Assembly (NCBI GenBank): GCA_963807225.1
Contig: CAWEAD010000008.1
Location: 682,001-746,000, forward strand
Source of the DNA: JAGVGT01 sp963807225
Lineage (GTDB): Bacteria > Desulfobacterota > Desulfobulbia > Desulfobulbales > JAGXFP01
Direction: 5' to 3'
DNA: 64,000 nucleotides
The notes under the pieces were generated by a model, which was given only the letters and a program-made list of their open reading frames with translations, did no database searches and was not told where the DNA came from. Positions 34,138 to 42,898 of the stretch are shown piece by piece; within the stretch, counting starts at the first letter, position 1; the number at the start of each line of letters is the position of its first letter. The translations under genes were made by a program, and so were the position numbers.

Positions 34138-34440
34138 ATGGCAAAAAGAGATTATTGTTCAACCATCGCCGAGGAGTTGGAAGCATGGAGTAGCAGGTTG
34201 CATAAGCTTTCCGACGAGATCGACAACATTCCGACCGGCAACAAACAGAGACTGTTTTCGCAGCTCGAAGGTCTACACATTATTATGACCGAGTTGGATG
34301 ACCGGCTGTGCTCGATGATGGATTCTTGCGAGTTGGCCGAAAACATTACCCAGGCGGAAAAGACAGGAGGTGTGAAAAGTTTCGACACATCCAAGGTTAC
34401 CAATCGTAACCAAGCCTTCGATTACGAAATCGGCGGTTGA
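34138..34440 (+). CDS. Small hypothetical protein
   Basis: This 100-residue, mostly helical, hydrophilic protein starts MAKRDYCSTIAEELEAW, contains FSQLEGLHIIMTELDDRL, and ends with a disordered tail (TNRNQAFDYEIGG). It has no signal peptide or membrane segment. I do not recognise a family. It is supported as a gene by a strong GGAGGTGG at a good distance, coding-like composition and a terminator immediately downstream. Its position after phoB suggests, but does not show, a link to the phosphate response. Confidence 0.6.
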   Translation: MAKRDYCSTIAEELEAWSSRLHKLSDEIDNIPTGNKQRLFSQLEGLHIIMTELDDRLCSMMDSCELAENITQAEKTGGVKSFDTSKVTNRNQAFDYEIGG

Positions 34441-34483
34441 TTTCAACCCCCGGTTTCGCCAAGGCCGACTTTCTTAAGTCGGT

Positions 34484-34527
34484 AGGCCGCGTATAGCTTA
34501 GTTAGCTACGCGGCCTTATTTTTTTTG
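34484..34527 (+). terminator. Rho-independent terminator between converging genes
   Basis: AGGCCGCGTA (34484-34493) and TACGCGGCCT (34507-34516) form a ten-base stem followed by TATTTTTTTT. It ends the small gene at 34138 and lies just before the end of the converging cardiolipin synthase gene. Confidence 0.88.
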
Positions 34528-34538
34528 GCAGGGGCATT

Positions 34539-35993
34539 TTACAGATAAGGCGAAAAGAGCCAGACCGCCGCATCCCGCAGGCGGACCGGCAGGGAACGTC
34601 CATCAAGTTCAGCCATGGTCAACGAAGTCGAATGGGCACTGGTTTCGGTTATGAGATCGGCCAGTTTCCGGCAGAACTCGGGGGCGGCGATTTCAACCCC
34701 GATCTCGAAGTTGAGCCGCATGCTGCGCGGATCGAAGTTGGCCGAGCCGATCAGGGCGTAGCCGGAGTCGACCACGAATAGTTTGGAGTGGGCGAAGGGC
34801 GGCGGCTGATAGTAGACTCGCACTCCGTGTTTCAACAGTTCCCAGAGCATATGACGGGTGGCCCAATGTACATAGGGTAGATTGTTCAGAGCCGGCAGAA
34901 CGAGGGAAATCTTGACTCCGCGCAGGGCGGCGACCTGCAGGGCGGAGATCATTTCGCGGTCGGGCAGGAAGTAGGGGGTCATGATGTCGATGGAGTGTCG
35001 AGCTCCGGCTATGGCGCCCAGCAGGATGAATTGCAGCTTGCCCAGATCCTCGTTGGGCCCGTCGACCACGGCCCGGCAGCGGGCCGTCCCGGCCGATCCC
35101 ACCATGATGTGGAGAGGTGATTCCGGCAGTCCCGTGCAAAAGCCCCAGTCTTCCAGAAAAATCTCTTCCAGCTGAGTCGCCACCGGACCGGTCAACCGAA
35201 AATGGATATCGTTCACCCGCCGCCTGTTGTTCAGGTTGGCGATCAGGTGGCGATCACCCAGGTTCATGCCGCCGGCAAAACCGATCTCGGAGTCGACCAC
35301 CAGAATTTTGCGGTGGTTGCGCAGGTTCAGGTGCAGGGCCGGAGGCAGAAGCCGGGGCGGCAGGAAGCGTTCCACCCTTACACCGGCCCGGCGTAGAAGT
35401 TTAGAGGCCCGGGGCCATGAATAAAGCTCGCCGACCCCGTCCAGGAGAACCCGGACATCAACGCCACGACCGCGGGCCGCGGCCAGGGCCTCGATTATGG
35501 TACGACCGGTCTTGTCGGTGTCAAAGATGTAGGTGGCCAGGTAGACCCGCTGCCGGGCCGCCGCGATGGCCCGCAACATGGCCGGGTAGACCTCTTCGCC
35601 GCCCGACATGAGAGTCACTTGGTTACCGGCCAGCAGCGGCCGCCGGCATACCTGTTCCGAAACCCTGAAAATCTCCTCCGCCGGAGAATCCGGCTCATCC
35701 AAGGCTGCTGTTATCGGGCTTGCCAGCCTCGTCGCCGGGTCATCCTGCCCTTCATCTCTATCGCCCGAGAGACGGAACTGGTTCCGTTCTTCCAGTTTTC
35801 GGGCCCGGGTAAACACCCGGTTGATCCCGAACAGGGTATAGGCAATGGGGCCGGCCAGGGGAAAGAAGAGACAGAAGGCCACCCAGCCCAAGGCAGCTCG
35901 CGGGTCTTTTTTGTGCAGTAGGGCATGGCCGGCGGTGACCAAGGCCAAGGCCGGAACCAGCAGGGAGATGATCACCCAGTGCAAGGTCGTCAT
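34539..35993 (-). CDS. cls: Cardiolipin synthase (phospholipase D type)
   Basis: This 484-residue membrane enzyme makes cardiolipin from two phosphatidylglycerols. Two N-terminal helices (WVIISLLVPALALVTAG, ALGWVAFCLFFPLAGPIAY) are followed by two PLD domains with complete HKD motifs: HRKILVVD with GFAGGMNLGD, and HSKLFVVD with ALIGSANFDPRS. The C-terminal LFSPYL end is typical of ClsA. The length is normal. It lies 64 bases downstream of the htrA-like gene on the same strand. Confidence 0.94.
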   Translation of the reverse strand: MTTLHWVIISLLVPALALVTAGHALLHKKDPRAALGWVAFCLFFPLAGPIAYTLFGINRVFTRARKLEERNQFRLSGDRDEGQDDPATRLASPITAALDEPDSPAEEIFRVSEQVCRRPLLAGNQVTLMSGGEEVYPAMLRAIAAARQRVYLATYIFDTDKTGRTIIEALAAARGRGVDVRVLLDGVGELYSWPRASKLLRRAGVRVERFLPPRLLPPALHLNLRNHRKILVVDSEIGFAGGMNLGDRHLIANLNNRRRVNDIHFRLTGPVATQLEEIFLEDWGFCTGLPESPLHIMVGSAGTARCRAVVDGPNEDLGKLQFILLGAIAGARHSIDIMTPYFLPDREMISALQVAALRGVKISLVLPALNNLPYVHWATRHMLWELLKHGVRVYYQPPPFAHSKLFVVDSGYALIGSANFDPRSMRLNFEIGVEIAAPEFCRKLADLITETSAHSTSLTMAELDGRSLPVRLRDAAVWLFSPYL

Positions 35994-36057
35994 GATACGA
36001 TCGTCCCCGTATTCGCTGCCCGGGCGGTTCGATCGGCGGATTCGGCCGATAGAACCC

Positions 36058-37485
36058 TCACCGGCGCAGAACCAGGTAGTAAGTGGAGCCGTCGCGATAG
36101 ATCAGCAGCAATTGATCCTTGCTGCCGGAGGAGTGATATCGTTCGATGAAGTCGGCCGGATCGGTCAGCTCTTTTTTGTTCAGTTCCAGCAGCACATCGC
36201 CGGCCTCAAGCCCGGCCTGCTCCGCCGAACTATCCGGTTTGACCGTGGTGATCACCGCCCCTGAACGCAGTTGAGTCGGGAGGCGATATTTAGACCTGAG
36301 CAAATCGGTAACCGGCGCCAGGGTGATTCCCCCCAACGGACCGTCGTCTTCCGGCAAATCCACCGTGCTGCCGGGCGCTGGTGCCGGCGTTTTCTCCAGG
36401 GTAAGTTTAATCTCCCGGTTCCCGTCCTTGCCGGAAACTTCCAGTTCGATGGTGCTGCCGGCGCCGAATGCCGCCACGTTCTGGCGAAAGCGGTCCGCGC
36501 CGGCGATCTCTTCACCGTTGAACTTGCGGATCACCATGCCGCGTTTGAGCCCGGCCGCGGCGGCCGAACTGCCTGGGGTGACCCCGGAGATCACTACCCC
36601 ACCGGTCTCCTTCAAGCCCAGGGCCTTGGCCAGGTCGGGATCGAGGTCCTGCACCGTTACACCCAGCCAGCCCCGGATCACTTTACCGCTGCGGATCAGG
36701 CTGGCCATCACCGCCCGGGCCAGATTGATCGGGATGGCGAAACCGATGCCCTGATAACCCCCGGAACGGCTGAGGATGGCAGTGTTGATCCCAACCAACT
36801 CGCCGCGCAGGTTGATCAGGGCGCCGCCGGAATTGCCGGGATTGATGGCGGCGTCGGTCTGGATAAAGTCCTCGTAGTCGACGATACCCATATTGGCCCT
36901 TCCCTTGGCCGAGACGATGCCCATGGTCACCGTGTGCGAAAGACCGAAAGGGTTGCCGATGGCCAGCACGATCTCTCCCAGGCGCAGTTTGTTGGAATCG
37001 CCAAGCGTAATAGGGTGGAGCTCGGCCGGTTTGCCCTGCAACCGCAGTAACGCCACATCGCTCTTGGGATCGGTGCCGACGATATCCGCTTTGAACTCGC
37101 GCTTGTCGGCCAGGGTGACCACGATCTCCGAGGCCCCTTCAACCACGTGACTGCTGGTCAGGACCAGGCCGTCGTTACTGACAATTACCCCGGAACCGAG
37201 GCTTTGTTCCCGCTGTTTCCTGGGCACACCGGGGAAGTCGCCACCGAAGAATTGCTGGAAGAAGGGGTCGCTGAAGAAGGGCGAGAGTTCAGGGTTGCGG
37301 GTGGTAACCACCCGGGTGGAAGAGATGTTGACCACCCCGCCGATGCACTTTTCGGCCGCGTCGGAAGTGACGCTCAATACCGAGAGTGCCGTCGCGGCTT
37401 CGGCTCGGGCGACCGGGGGCGCCGGGATCAGGGCCAGGAAGGCAACGATAAGCAGGATTCCGAGTCTGGAACTTGGCAGGGACAT
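36058..37485 (-). CDS. HtrA/DegP-type periplasmic serine protease (Do family)
   Basis: This 475-residue protein has a signal peptide (LGILLIVAFLALIPAPPVARA), a trypsin-like domain with the triad His113 (LTSSHVVEG), Asp143 (PKSDVALLRL) and Ser219 (NPGNSGGALI), and two PDZ domains (about 275-365 and 385-470). The GRANMGIVDYEDFIQTDA segment is typical of DegP/DegQ. It degrades or refolds damaged envelope proteins. It lies just downstream of two Hsp20 genes and a terminator, which fits a stress-response neighbourhood. Confidence 0.94.
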   Translation of the reverse strand: MSLPSSRLGILLIVAFLALIPAPPVARAEAATALSVLSVTSDAAEKCIGGVVNISSTRVVTTRNPELSPFFSDPFFQQFFGGDFPGVPRKQREQSLGSGVIVSNDGLVLTSSHVVEGASEIVVTLADKREFKADIVGTDPKSDVALLRLQGKPAELHPITLGDSNKLRLGEIVLAIGNPFGLSHTVTMGIVSAKGRANMGIVDYEDFIQTDAAINPGNSGGALINLRGELVGINTAILSRSGGYQGIGFAIPINLARAVMASLIRSGKVIRGWLGVTVQDLDPDLAKALGLKETGGVVISGVTPGSSAAAAGLKRGMVIRKFNGEEIAGADRFRQNVAAFGAGSTIELEVSGKDGNREIKLTLEKTPAPAPGSTVDLPEDDGPLGGITLAPVTDLLRSKYRLPTQLRSGAVITTVKPDSSAEQAGLEAGDVLLELNKKELTDPADFIERYHSSGSKDQLLLIYRDGSTYYLVLRR

Positions 37486-37530
37486 GGAGGGCCTCCGGAA
37501 TGGGTATTTCCGATCAGTCTACCTCTTTAA

Positions 37531-37567
37531 GAAACAAGAAGAAAGGCCATCCGGGCTGGATGGCCTT
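37531..37567 (-). terminator. Rho-independent terminator after hsp20 pair (leftward)
   Basis: Read leftward, AAGGCCATCC and GGATGGCCTT (forward positions 37558-37567 and 37543-37552) form a ten-base stem with a five-base loop, followed by TCTTCTTGTTTCTT. It separates the hsp20 pair from the HtrA gene. Confidence 0.75.
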
Positions 37568-37591
37568 GTCCCGGGAAGGTTCGATCCGGCC

Positions 37592-37978
37592 TCAGGCGGC
37601 GCGGATCTCGATGGTGCGGGGTTTGAAGGCCTCGCTCTTGGGCAGGTGCAGATGCAGGATGCCGTCCTTGAGTTCGGCCTGGACTTTGTTGCCGTCGATG
37701 GTCTGCGGTACGGAAAAAGTCCGCTGGAATTCCACCGCGCCGAATTCGACGTAGAGCGGATTCCTTAATTCGGTCGCCTTGCGGGTTCCGGTCAGGGCCA
37801 GCCGGCCGTTGTCCAGATCAACCCGAATGTCTTCCTTGGTGACTCCGGGCATTTCCACTTGCAGCAAAATTTCGTCCTGGTTTTCATACACATCCACCCG
37901 CGGCTGCAGAGTGCGGGGTTTCCGTTCGGGAGCCCGAGTGGTGGTTTCCTGACGAATCATGTTTTTACTCTCGCTCAT
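37592..37978 (-). CDS. Hsp20/alpha-crystallin small heat shock protein
   Basis: This 128-residue chaperone has the alpha-crystallin fold: PRVDVYENQDEILLQVEMPG, TKEDIRVDLDNGRLALTG, VEFQRTFSVPQTIDGNKVQA and the closing ELKDGILHLHLPKSE. It ends in a short RTIEIRAA tail. It should hold unfolding proteins in the cytoplasm as an oligomer. It is the second of two tandem hsp20 genes, 34 bases after the first. Confidence 0.93.
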   Translation of the reverse strand: MSESKNMIRQETTTRAPERKPRTLQPRVDVYENQDEILLQVEMPGVTKEDIRVDLDNGRLALTGTRKATELRNPLYVEFGAVEFQRTFSVPQTIDGNKVQAELKDGILHLHLPKSEAFKPRTIEIRAA

Positions 37979-38012
37979 GGCAAATCCTCATTTCACTTTA
38001 GTTTGAATGGAA

Positions 38013-38453
38013 TCAGTTGATTTTGATCTGCCGGGCCTTGGCGGCTTCGGCCTTGGGCAGTTTGAGGGTCAGGATACCGTTTTTCAGGACCGCTTCGACC
38101 CGGTCGTGGTTGATGTCGGCCGGCAGGGTGAAACTTCTGGAAAAGGAGGTGGCCTGCCGTTCCAATCGATGGGCGGTGTAGCCCTCCGGAGTCTGCGCGG
38201 TCCGGTTGCCGCTCAATTCCAGATAGTTTCCCTGAATTCTGATGTTGAGTTCTTCGCGGGTGAAACCCGGTACTTCCGCCTCGATCACGAAATGATCGCC
38301 GTCGTCGCAGAGATTGGTTCCCGGATTATTGTTCGCCGTCTCACCCGGCAACAGCAGCCAGGAACGGTCCAAATCGCCGAACAGGCGATTCATGCGATTG
38401 CGCAACAGATCCATTGAACCCAAATAACGATCAAGTTCCTGCCATCCGTTCAT
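38013..38453 (-). CDS. Hsp20/alpha-crystallin small heat shock protein
   Basis: This 146-residue protein has a longer N-terminal arm (LDRYLGSMDLLRNRMNRLFG) than its neighbour and a complete alpha-crystallin domain (DHFVIEAEVPGFTREELNIR, SRSFTLPADINHDRVEAVLK, NGILTLKLPK). It is the first gene of the pair, with AGGAGGT before the ATG. Tandem, divergent hsp20 genes of this kind often form mixed oligomers. A sigma-70-like promoter lies about 100 bases upstream. Confidence 0.93.
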   Translation of the reverse strand: MNGWQELDRYLGSMDLLRNRMNRLFGDLDRSWLLLPGETANNNPGTNLCDDGDHFVIEAEVPGFTREELNIRIQGNYLELSGNRTAQTPEGYTAHRLERQATSFSRSFTLPADINHDRVEAVLKNGILTLKLPKAEAAKARQIKIN

Positions 38454-38551
38454 TTCAGTACCTCCTGTAGATTGTTTGTCAATAAGTACAAGCTGGGTAT
38501 TCTCTGACGTAAGAAACCGATATCATTCAATTAGTTGTTAATTTCGTCAAA

Positions 38552-38580
38552 AAAATAAGTTTGCCCCACTGGACTGTCAA
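38552..38580 (-). promoter_or_regulatory. Sigma-70-like promoter of the hsp20 pair
   Basis: Read leftward, TTGACA (38580-38575) and TATTTT (38557-38552) are separated by exactly 17 bases. It lies about 100 bases before the first hsp20 start. No clear heat-shock sigma motif was seen. Confidence 0.45.
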
Positions 38581-38608
38581 GAAGGTTCGTGCCAAAAAAA
38601 ACGACAAG

Positions 38609-38622
38609 ATGATGCAAATCAT
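38609..38622 (+). promoter_or_regulatory. Fnr/Crp-type operator before the regulator gene
   Basis: ATGAT-GCAA-ATCAT is a perfect palindrome with the TGAT-N4-ATCA core of the Fnr family. It lies 49 bases before the start of a Crp/Fnr regulator, suggesting autoregulation. It is also within about 30 bases of the hsp20 promoter on the other strand. Confidence 0.55.
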
Positions 38623-38670
38623 ATTTCCGAGTCGCGGCTTGTGTTATTGATAGGAAACAAGGAGGCATTT

Positions 38671-39267
38671 ATGAACGATTTCACCACTCTCTTTGCCGAG
38701 ATTTGCCGACCACTCTTGCGTGAGTTGGGGGTTGGCGACCTGGTCTTTCGGCAGGGTGACGGGGCCGCCCATATTTTTCAGGTTATCGAGGGTAAGGTCC
38801 GGCTGATCAGGCATACTTCGGAAGGTGGAGTTCTCACTCTTTACCGTGCCGGTGCTGGCGAGACCTTCGCCGAGGCGGCGCTTTTCGCCGAGTGTTATCA
38901 CTGTTCGGCCGTGGTCGACGAAGCCGGTCGGGTGGCCTGTTTCCCCAAGCGCGAACTGTTGGCCGGGCTGACCTCGCAGCCGGAACTGATGCTCGACTTG
39001 GTGGCGCAGCTAAGCGGTCAGGTCCGTCGACTTCGCACCCTGCTGGAAATCCGCTCCATCGTCTCGGCCCCGGAAAGGGTCATGCACTACCTGCGGCTGC
39101 GGGCCAATCCGGCCAACGGAAACTGCCCTCTCCCCGGCACCTTGAAGGATGTCGCCATGGAACTGGGTCTGGCTCATGAGACCTTTTATCGAATTCTGGC
39201 CGCCTTGCAGAAGGAAGGTAAAATCGATCGTGCGGGGCGGTCTATCCGTCTCCGCCTCACAGATTAG
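38671..39267 (+). CDS. Crp/Fnr family transcriptional regulator
   Basis: This 198-residue regulator has an N-terminal cyclic-nucleotide-binding-like beta-barrel (GDLVFRQGDGAAHIFQVIEG, GGVLTLYRAGAGETFAEAAL), a dimerisation helix at about 110-135, and a C-terminal winged helix (GTLKDVAMELGLAHETFYRI, LQKEGKIDRAGRSIRL). It lacks the N-terminal cysteine cluster of true Fnr, so it does not carry a 4Fe-4S cluster there; it could bind heme, as DNR and HcpR do, or another ligand. ATG 38671 follows AAGGAGG. The next gene starts 12 bases after its stop. Confidence 0.88.
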   Translation: MNDFTTLFAEICRPLLRELGVGDLVFRQGDGAAHIFQVIEGKVRLIRHTSEGGVLTLYRAGAGETFAEAALFAECYHCSAVVDEAGRVACFPKRELLAGLTSQPELMLDLVAQLSGQVRRLRTLLEIRSIVSAPERVMHYLRLRANPANGNCPLPGTLKDVAMELGLAHETFYRILAALQKEGKIDRAGRSIRLRLTD

Positions 39268-39279
39268 ACGGAGGATGTC

Positions 39280-40479
39280 ATGAACGGTAAAAAGACCGCC
39301 CTGACCACAATTATTCTGCTCTATTTCATCATCTGCCTGGAAATCCTGATTATGATCAGCCCCTTCGCGGGCTTCTTCTATTCGGTCTTCAACCCGGTGC
39401 TCCTGACTCTGGTGGACCACCCGGCCACGCGCTGGTTGACCGCCTTCTTCCTGCCGCACATGGTGGTGCCCACCACCACCTTCCTGGTGACGGTGCGGTT
39501 GCTCGGCTCTGGTCTTCTGCTTGCCGGGTTGGCCATCTTCCTGGTTTGCGCCGCCCAGATCTACGGCGCCAAGTTCCGGCGCCGCGGTGCCGTGGTCGGC
39601 GGGTTATACCGATTCATCCGCCATCCTCAATATCTGGCCCTGGCCATCTCCGGGGCAGGGCTGGCCATTCTCTGGCCGCGTTTTTTGGTGGTGGCGCTCT
39701 GGGGCGTCATGGTGCTGCTTTATTTTATCCTGGCCCGGGACGAGGAGAAGAGGATGCTGCGCGCCCACGGCGAGTCCTACCGGGTCTATATGGAGAAGAC
39801 CGGCATGTTTCTGCCCCGCTCCCTGGAGCGACTGGTGCTGCCGGCCTCAACCGCCGGTCGGTTCCTGGTCTGGCTGGTTCTGGCCGGTCTGGCCCTGGGC
39901 TCCGCCTTCGGGCTGCGCTTTTACACCATCCACCATTTGACCATGTGGGAGCGGGATAATGTAGCGGCCCTGGCCATCCTGCCGGAAGACGGCTTCATGA
40001 TGGAGCATCGTCTGGGGGATCTGTTGCAGCTCCCGGAAATCCGCCAGCGCTTGCGGCCGGAGGACCGTTATCTGGTTTATTTCCTGCCGCGGGATTACGT
40101 GATGCAGGGGATGATCGCCGATACCGGCGACGACTGGCGGCTCTATAAACATCACCACACCCTGGCCATGATCAGCGATTGGGTGCTGCACCCCTTCGGC
40201 CATCTACGCCAGGGGCATCATCACGACGCGAGCCGCCATCAGTCGGGAGGGGCGCCGGGAGCTGAGACCGGCGCGGCGGGTGGGATCGTGCGCCGTTTGA
40301 TCTTTCTGCGGGTCGAGGGGCAACCGGCGCCTGCCGACCGTTTTGGCGATCTGGGCCTGGCGGTGACGCGCACACCTCTATTTTTGGCCGATGTGGAGGT
40401 CCACACCGGCAGTCTTCTGGAGATCCGCGACTTGCCCTCGCCCACCGGCTGGGGACTGGTCCCGACTCCGACCTTTTAA
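39280..40479 (+). CDS. ICMT-like membrane methyltransferase with soluble C-terminal domain
   Basis: This 399-residue protein has about five membrane helices in residues 1-225, with the isoprenylcysteine-methyltransferase signature GGLYRFIRHPQYLALAISG and RDEEKRMLRAHGESYRVYME. A C-terminal soluble part of about 170 residues follows (KHHHTLAMISDWVLHPFG, then a His/Gly-rich linker GHHHDASRHQSGG). The C-terminal domain is not recognised; the His-rich stretch might bind metal. It is co-transcribed with the Crp/Fnr regulator (12-base gap, GGAGG before ATG), so it may be part of that regulator's response. Confidence 0.75.
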   Translation: MNGKKTALTTIILLYFIICLEILIMISPFAGFFYSVFNPVLLTLVDHPATRWLTAFFLPHMVVPTTTFLVTVRLLGSGLLLAGLAIFLVCAAQIYGAKFRRRGAVVGGLYRFIRHPQYLALAISGAGLAILWPRFLVVALWGVMVLLYFILARDEEKRMLRAHGESYRVYMEKTGMFLPRSLERLVLPASTAGRFLVWLVLAGLALGSAFGLRFYTIHHLTMWERDNVAALAILPEDGFMMEHRLGDLLQLPEIRQRLRPEDRYLVYFLPRDYVMQGMIADTGDDWRLYKHHHTLAMISDWVLHPFGHLRQGHHHDASRHQSGGAPGAETGAAGGIVRRLIFLRVEGQPAPADRFGDLGLAVTRTPLFLADVEVHTGSLLEIRDLPSPTGWGLVPTPTF

Positions 40480-40676
40480 TCGAAGGTGAAATTCAGCGGT
40501 CGGGAGTCAGAAGGAGCAAAGAACAAGATTGAAGCTCCGGAACCTCCAATCGAGTTGGCTGGTTTAGCCCACTGGCGTGGATAAACTCCGGGTAACTCGA
40601 CTGATCCAAGGTCCAGAATCAAGACAACGGGCGAGAGGCAAAAATATTTCCTCCCGAGCCGGGTTGTCAGGCACGC

Positions 40677-41573
40677 TCAGAGGTCCAGCAAACGTGAGTT
40701 GATTTCGATGGCGGCGGTGGCGCCCTGGCCGGCGGCGATGATCGCCTGGGCATGGCCGGTACGCAGAGCGCCGGTGATAAATAAGCCGGGGACTGAGGTC
40801 TCGCCGGCATGGTTGGCCAGAATCTTGAACTGGTCGGCGTCCCGCTCCAGAGACAGCTCTCGCAGGTACTGATCGTTTAGTTTCCAGCCGTAGGAGGCCA
40901 TAATGGTCTGGCAGGGCAGGGTGCGGCCGTCGCCCAGACTTATGCCGGTCAAACTCTTCTCCCCCAGGAGTTCTTCCGGGGTGCCTCTGATCACCGAGAT
41001 CCGATCTTCAAGCAGCAGCTCCAGAAAGTCGCCGGGCGGGGTGAAATTATCCAGCAACAGGGTGAGACGGTCGGTGTACATCTTCTTCATTCCGAGCGCC
41101 AGCCGCACCGCGTTGAGATTGTCGCCCATCACCACCAGTGCGGTATCGGTGGTCAGGCGGCCGTCGCAGTCCACGCAGGTATAAAAACCCTTGCCGAAAA
41201 AATTCCCGAGGTTTTTGATTTCCGGCAAGATGTCCCTGGCGCCGGTGGCGGCTAAGACATACCGGCCCAGATAGCCTTCCTTGCCGGTCTGGACTTTGAA
41301 GTGCCTGCGCTTGCTGAGCTTGGTCACCGTAGTTCGGGATTTGACCGTAACTCCGAAACTTCTCCCCTGCAGAAAACCGATCCTGGTCAGCTCGAGCCCG
41401 TTGATGGCCGGGATGCCCAGGTAATTGACGATGTGGTCGGCATGCCTGGTCCGGCCGCCGCCCCGATCCACCAGCAGAACTCGGCGGTTGAAGCGGGCCA
41501 GATGGATGGCGGCCTGCAGTCCGCCGGGACCGGCACCAATAATGATACAGTCGAAGACCTTGTCTTTCTGCAT
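40677..41573 (-). CDS. NAD(P)/FAD-dependent oxidoreductase, thioredoxin-reductase-like
   Basis: This 298-residue flavoprotein has an N-terminal FAD motif CIIIGAGPGGLQAAIHLARF, a CxxC redox pair in YTCVDCDGR, an NAD(P)-domain in the middle, and the C-terminal FAD segment VPGLFITGALRTGHAQAII. It is the size of thioredoxin reductase but differs in the active-site spacing region and in the NADPH-binding loop (VVMGDNLNAVRLALGM in place of the usual VxGGGxSA). It may reduce a thioredoxin-like or other disulfide partner. It lies 59 bases downstream of the TRAP permease gene on the same strand. Confidence 0.82.
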   Translation of the reverse strand: MQKDKVFDCIIIGAGPGGLQAAIHLARFNRRVLLVDRGGGRTRHADHIVNYLGIPAINGLELTRIGFLQGRSFGVTVKSRTTVTKLSKRRHFKVQTGKEGYLGRYVLAATGARDILPEIKNLGNFFGKGFYTCVDCDGRLTTDTALVVMGDNLNAVRLALGMKKMYTDRLTLLLDNFTPPGDFLELLLEDRISVIRGTPEELLGEKSLTGISLGDGRTLPCQTIMASYGWKLNDQYLRELSLERDADQFKILANHAGETSVPGLFITGALRTGHAQAIIAAGQGATAAIEINSRLLDL

Positions 41574-41632
41574 AGAGTCCGCCTCAATTCCTTAATCCTG
41601 GTTCAGGCATCAATCAGATATGGTTTTCCGTC

Positions 41633-42898
41633 TTAACCCCAGAGCTTGACCAGGAAGAGGCTCAATACGGGGAAATAGGTAATCAGGGCCAGGGTCACCA
41701 GCAGCAACCCCAGGAAGGGCAGGGTGGCCCGATATAGTTCCACCACCGGTTTATCGAAGCGGTAGCTGGACAGGAAGAGATTGAGGCCCACCGGCGGGGT
41801 GCAATAGCCGATCTGCAGGTTGGTCAGGAAGATGATGCCCAGGTGGATCAGGTCTACCCCGTAAAGCTGAGCGATGGGGATAATAATCGGCACTACCAGA
41901 ACCAGGGCCGAAAAAATGTCGAGCATGGTGCCGACCACCAGCAGAAAGAGGTTTAACAGAAGCAGGAAGGTATATTTGCTGGAGACATGTTCTTTAATCA
42001 AGTCGAATAGTCGGGCCGGCACCTCCTGGTCGACCAGATAGTTGGTCGAGGCCATGGAAACGGCCAGGATCATGAGTATGCCGCCGAAGAGGACCATGCT
42101 CCGGACCATGACCGGCGAAAGTCGCCGCCAGGAAACGTCGCGGTAGATGAAGACCTCGACGATCAGGACATAGAGGGCGGTGAGGGCCGCGGCCTCGCTG
42201 GCCACGAAAAAACCGCCGTAGATACCGCCCAGGATAATGAAGGGCAGTGGCAGTTCCCAGACCGCCTCGCGCAGGGCCGTTCTGGTCTTGACCCAGGAAA
42301 AGGCATAGCTCCGTTTCTGCCGGTTGCGGCCGATGATGATGCTGTAGCCGGCCAGCAGGGCCAGCATCAGGAGGCCGGGCAGAATCCCGGCCAGGAAGAG
42401 CTGGTCGATCCGGGTCTCCGAGATCACCCCGTAGATGATCAGCGGCAGGCTGGGTGGAAACAACAAGCCCAGGCTGCCGGAGGTGGTAATCAGGCCGAGC
42501 GAGAAGCGTTCCGGGTAGTTATCCTTCAACAGGGCTGGGTAGAGCAGACCGCCCAGGGCGAAAATAGTCACCCCGGAGGCGCCGGTGAAGGCGGTGAAAA
42601 CGGCGCAGACCAGGAGGGCAATTACCCCGAGGCCGCCGGGCATCCAGCCCAGCAGCATATCGGAGAGAGCCAGCATGCGTCGGGGAGCGCCGCTTTCCGA
42701 GAGCAGGGTGCCGGCGAAGATGAACAGCGGCAGGGAGAGCAACAGGGGCGTATCCGCCAGGCGGGCCATTTCAATGACCACCGCCGCTAAATCGACGTCG
42801 ATGGAGTGGAAGGAAATCAGGGCCAGGGCGCCGATCACCACGAAGACCGGTGCCCCGAGCAAGGCCAGGAGCACGGTGATAACCCGGATAATGGTCAT
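41633..42898 (-). CDS. dctM: TRAP transporter large permease DctM
   Basis: This 421-residue inner-membrane protein of about 12 helices is the transport subunit of a tripartite ATP-independent transporter. Typical segments are PLLLSLPLFIFAGTLLSESG, SGSLGLLFPPSLPLIIYGVI, FVASEAAALTALYVLIVEVF and LQIGYCTPPVGLNLFLSSYR. It uses the sodium or proton gradient to import an organic acid delivered by DctP. It overlaps dctQ by four bases. Confidence 0.94.
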   Translation of the reverse strand: MTIIRVITVLLALLGAPVFVVIGALALISFHSIDVDLAAVVIEMARLADTPLLLSLPLFIFAGTLLSESGAPRRMLALSDMLLGWMPGGLGVIALLVCAVFTAFTGASGVTIFALGGLLYPALLKDNYPERFSLGLITTSGSLGLLFPPSLPLIIYGVISETRIDQLFLAGILPGLLMLALLAGYSIIIGRNRQKRSYAFSWVKTRTALREAVWELPLPFIILGGIYGGFFVASEAAALTALYVLIVEVFIYRDVSWRRLSPVMVRSMVLFGGILMILAVSMASTNYLVDQEVPARLFDLIKEHVSSKYTFLLLLNLFLLVVGTMLDIFSALVLVVPIIIPIAQLYGVDLIHLGIIFLTNLQIGYCTPPVGLNLFLSSYRFDKPVVELYRATLPFLGLLLVTLALITYFPVLSLFLVKLWG

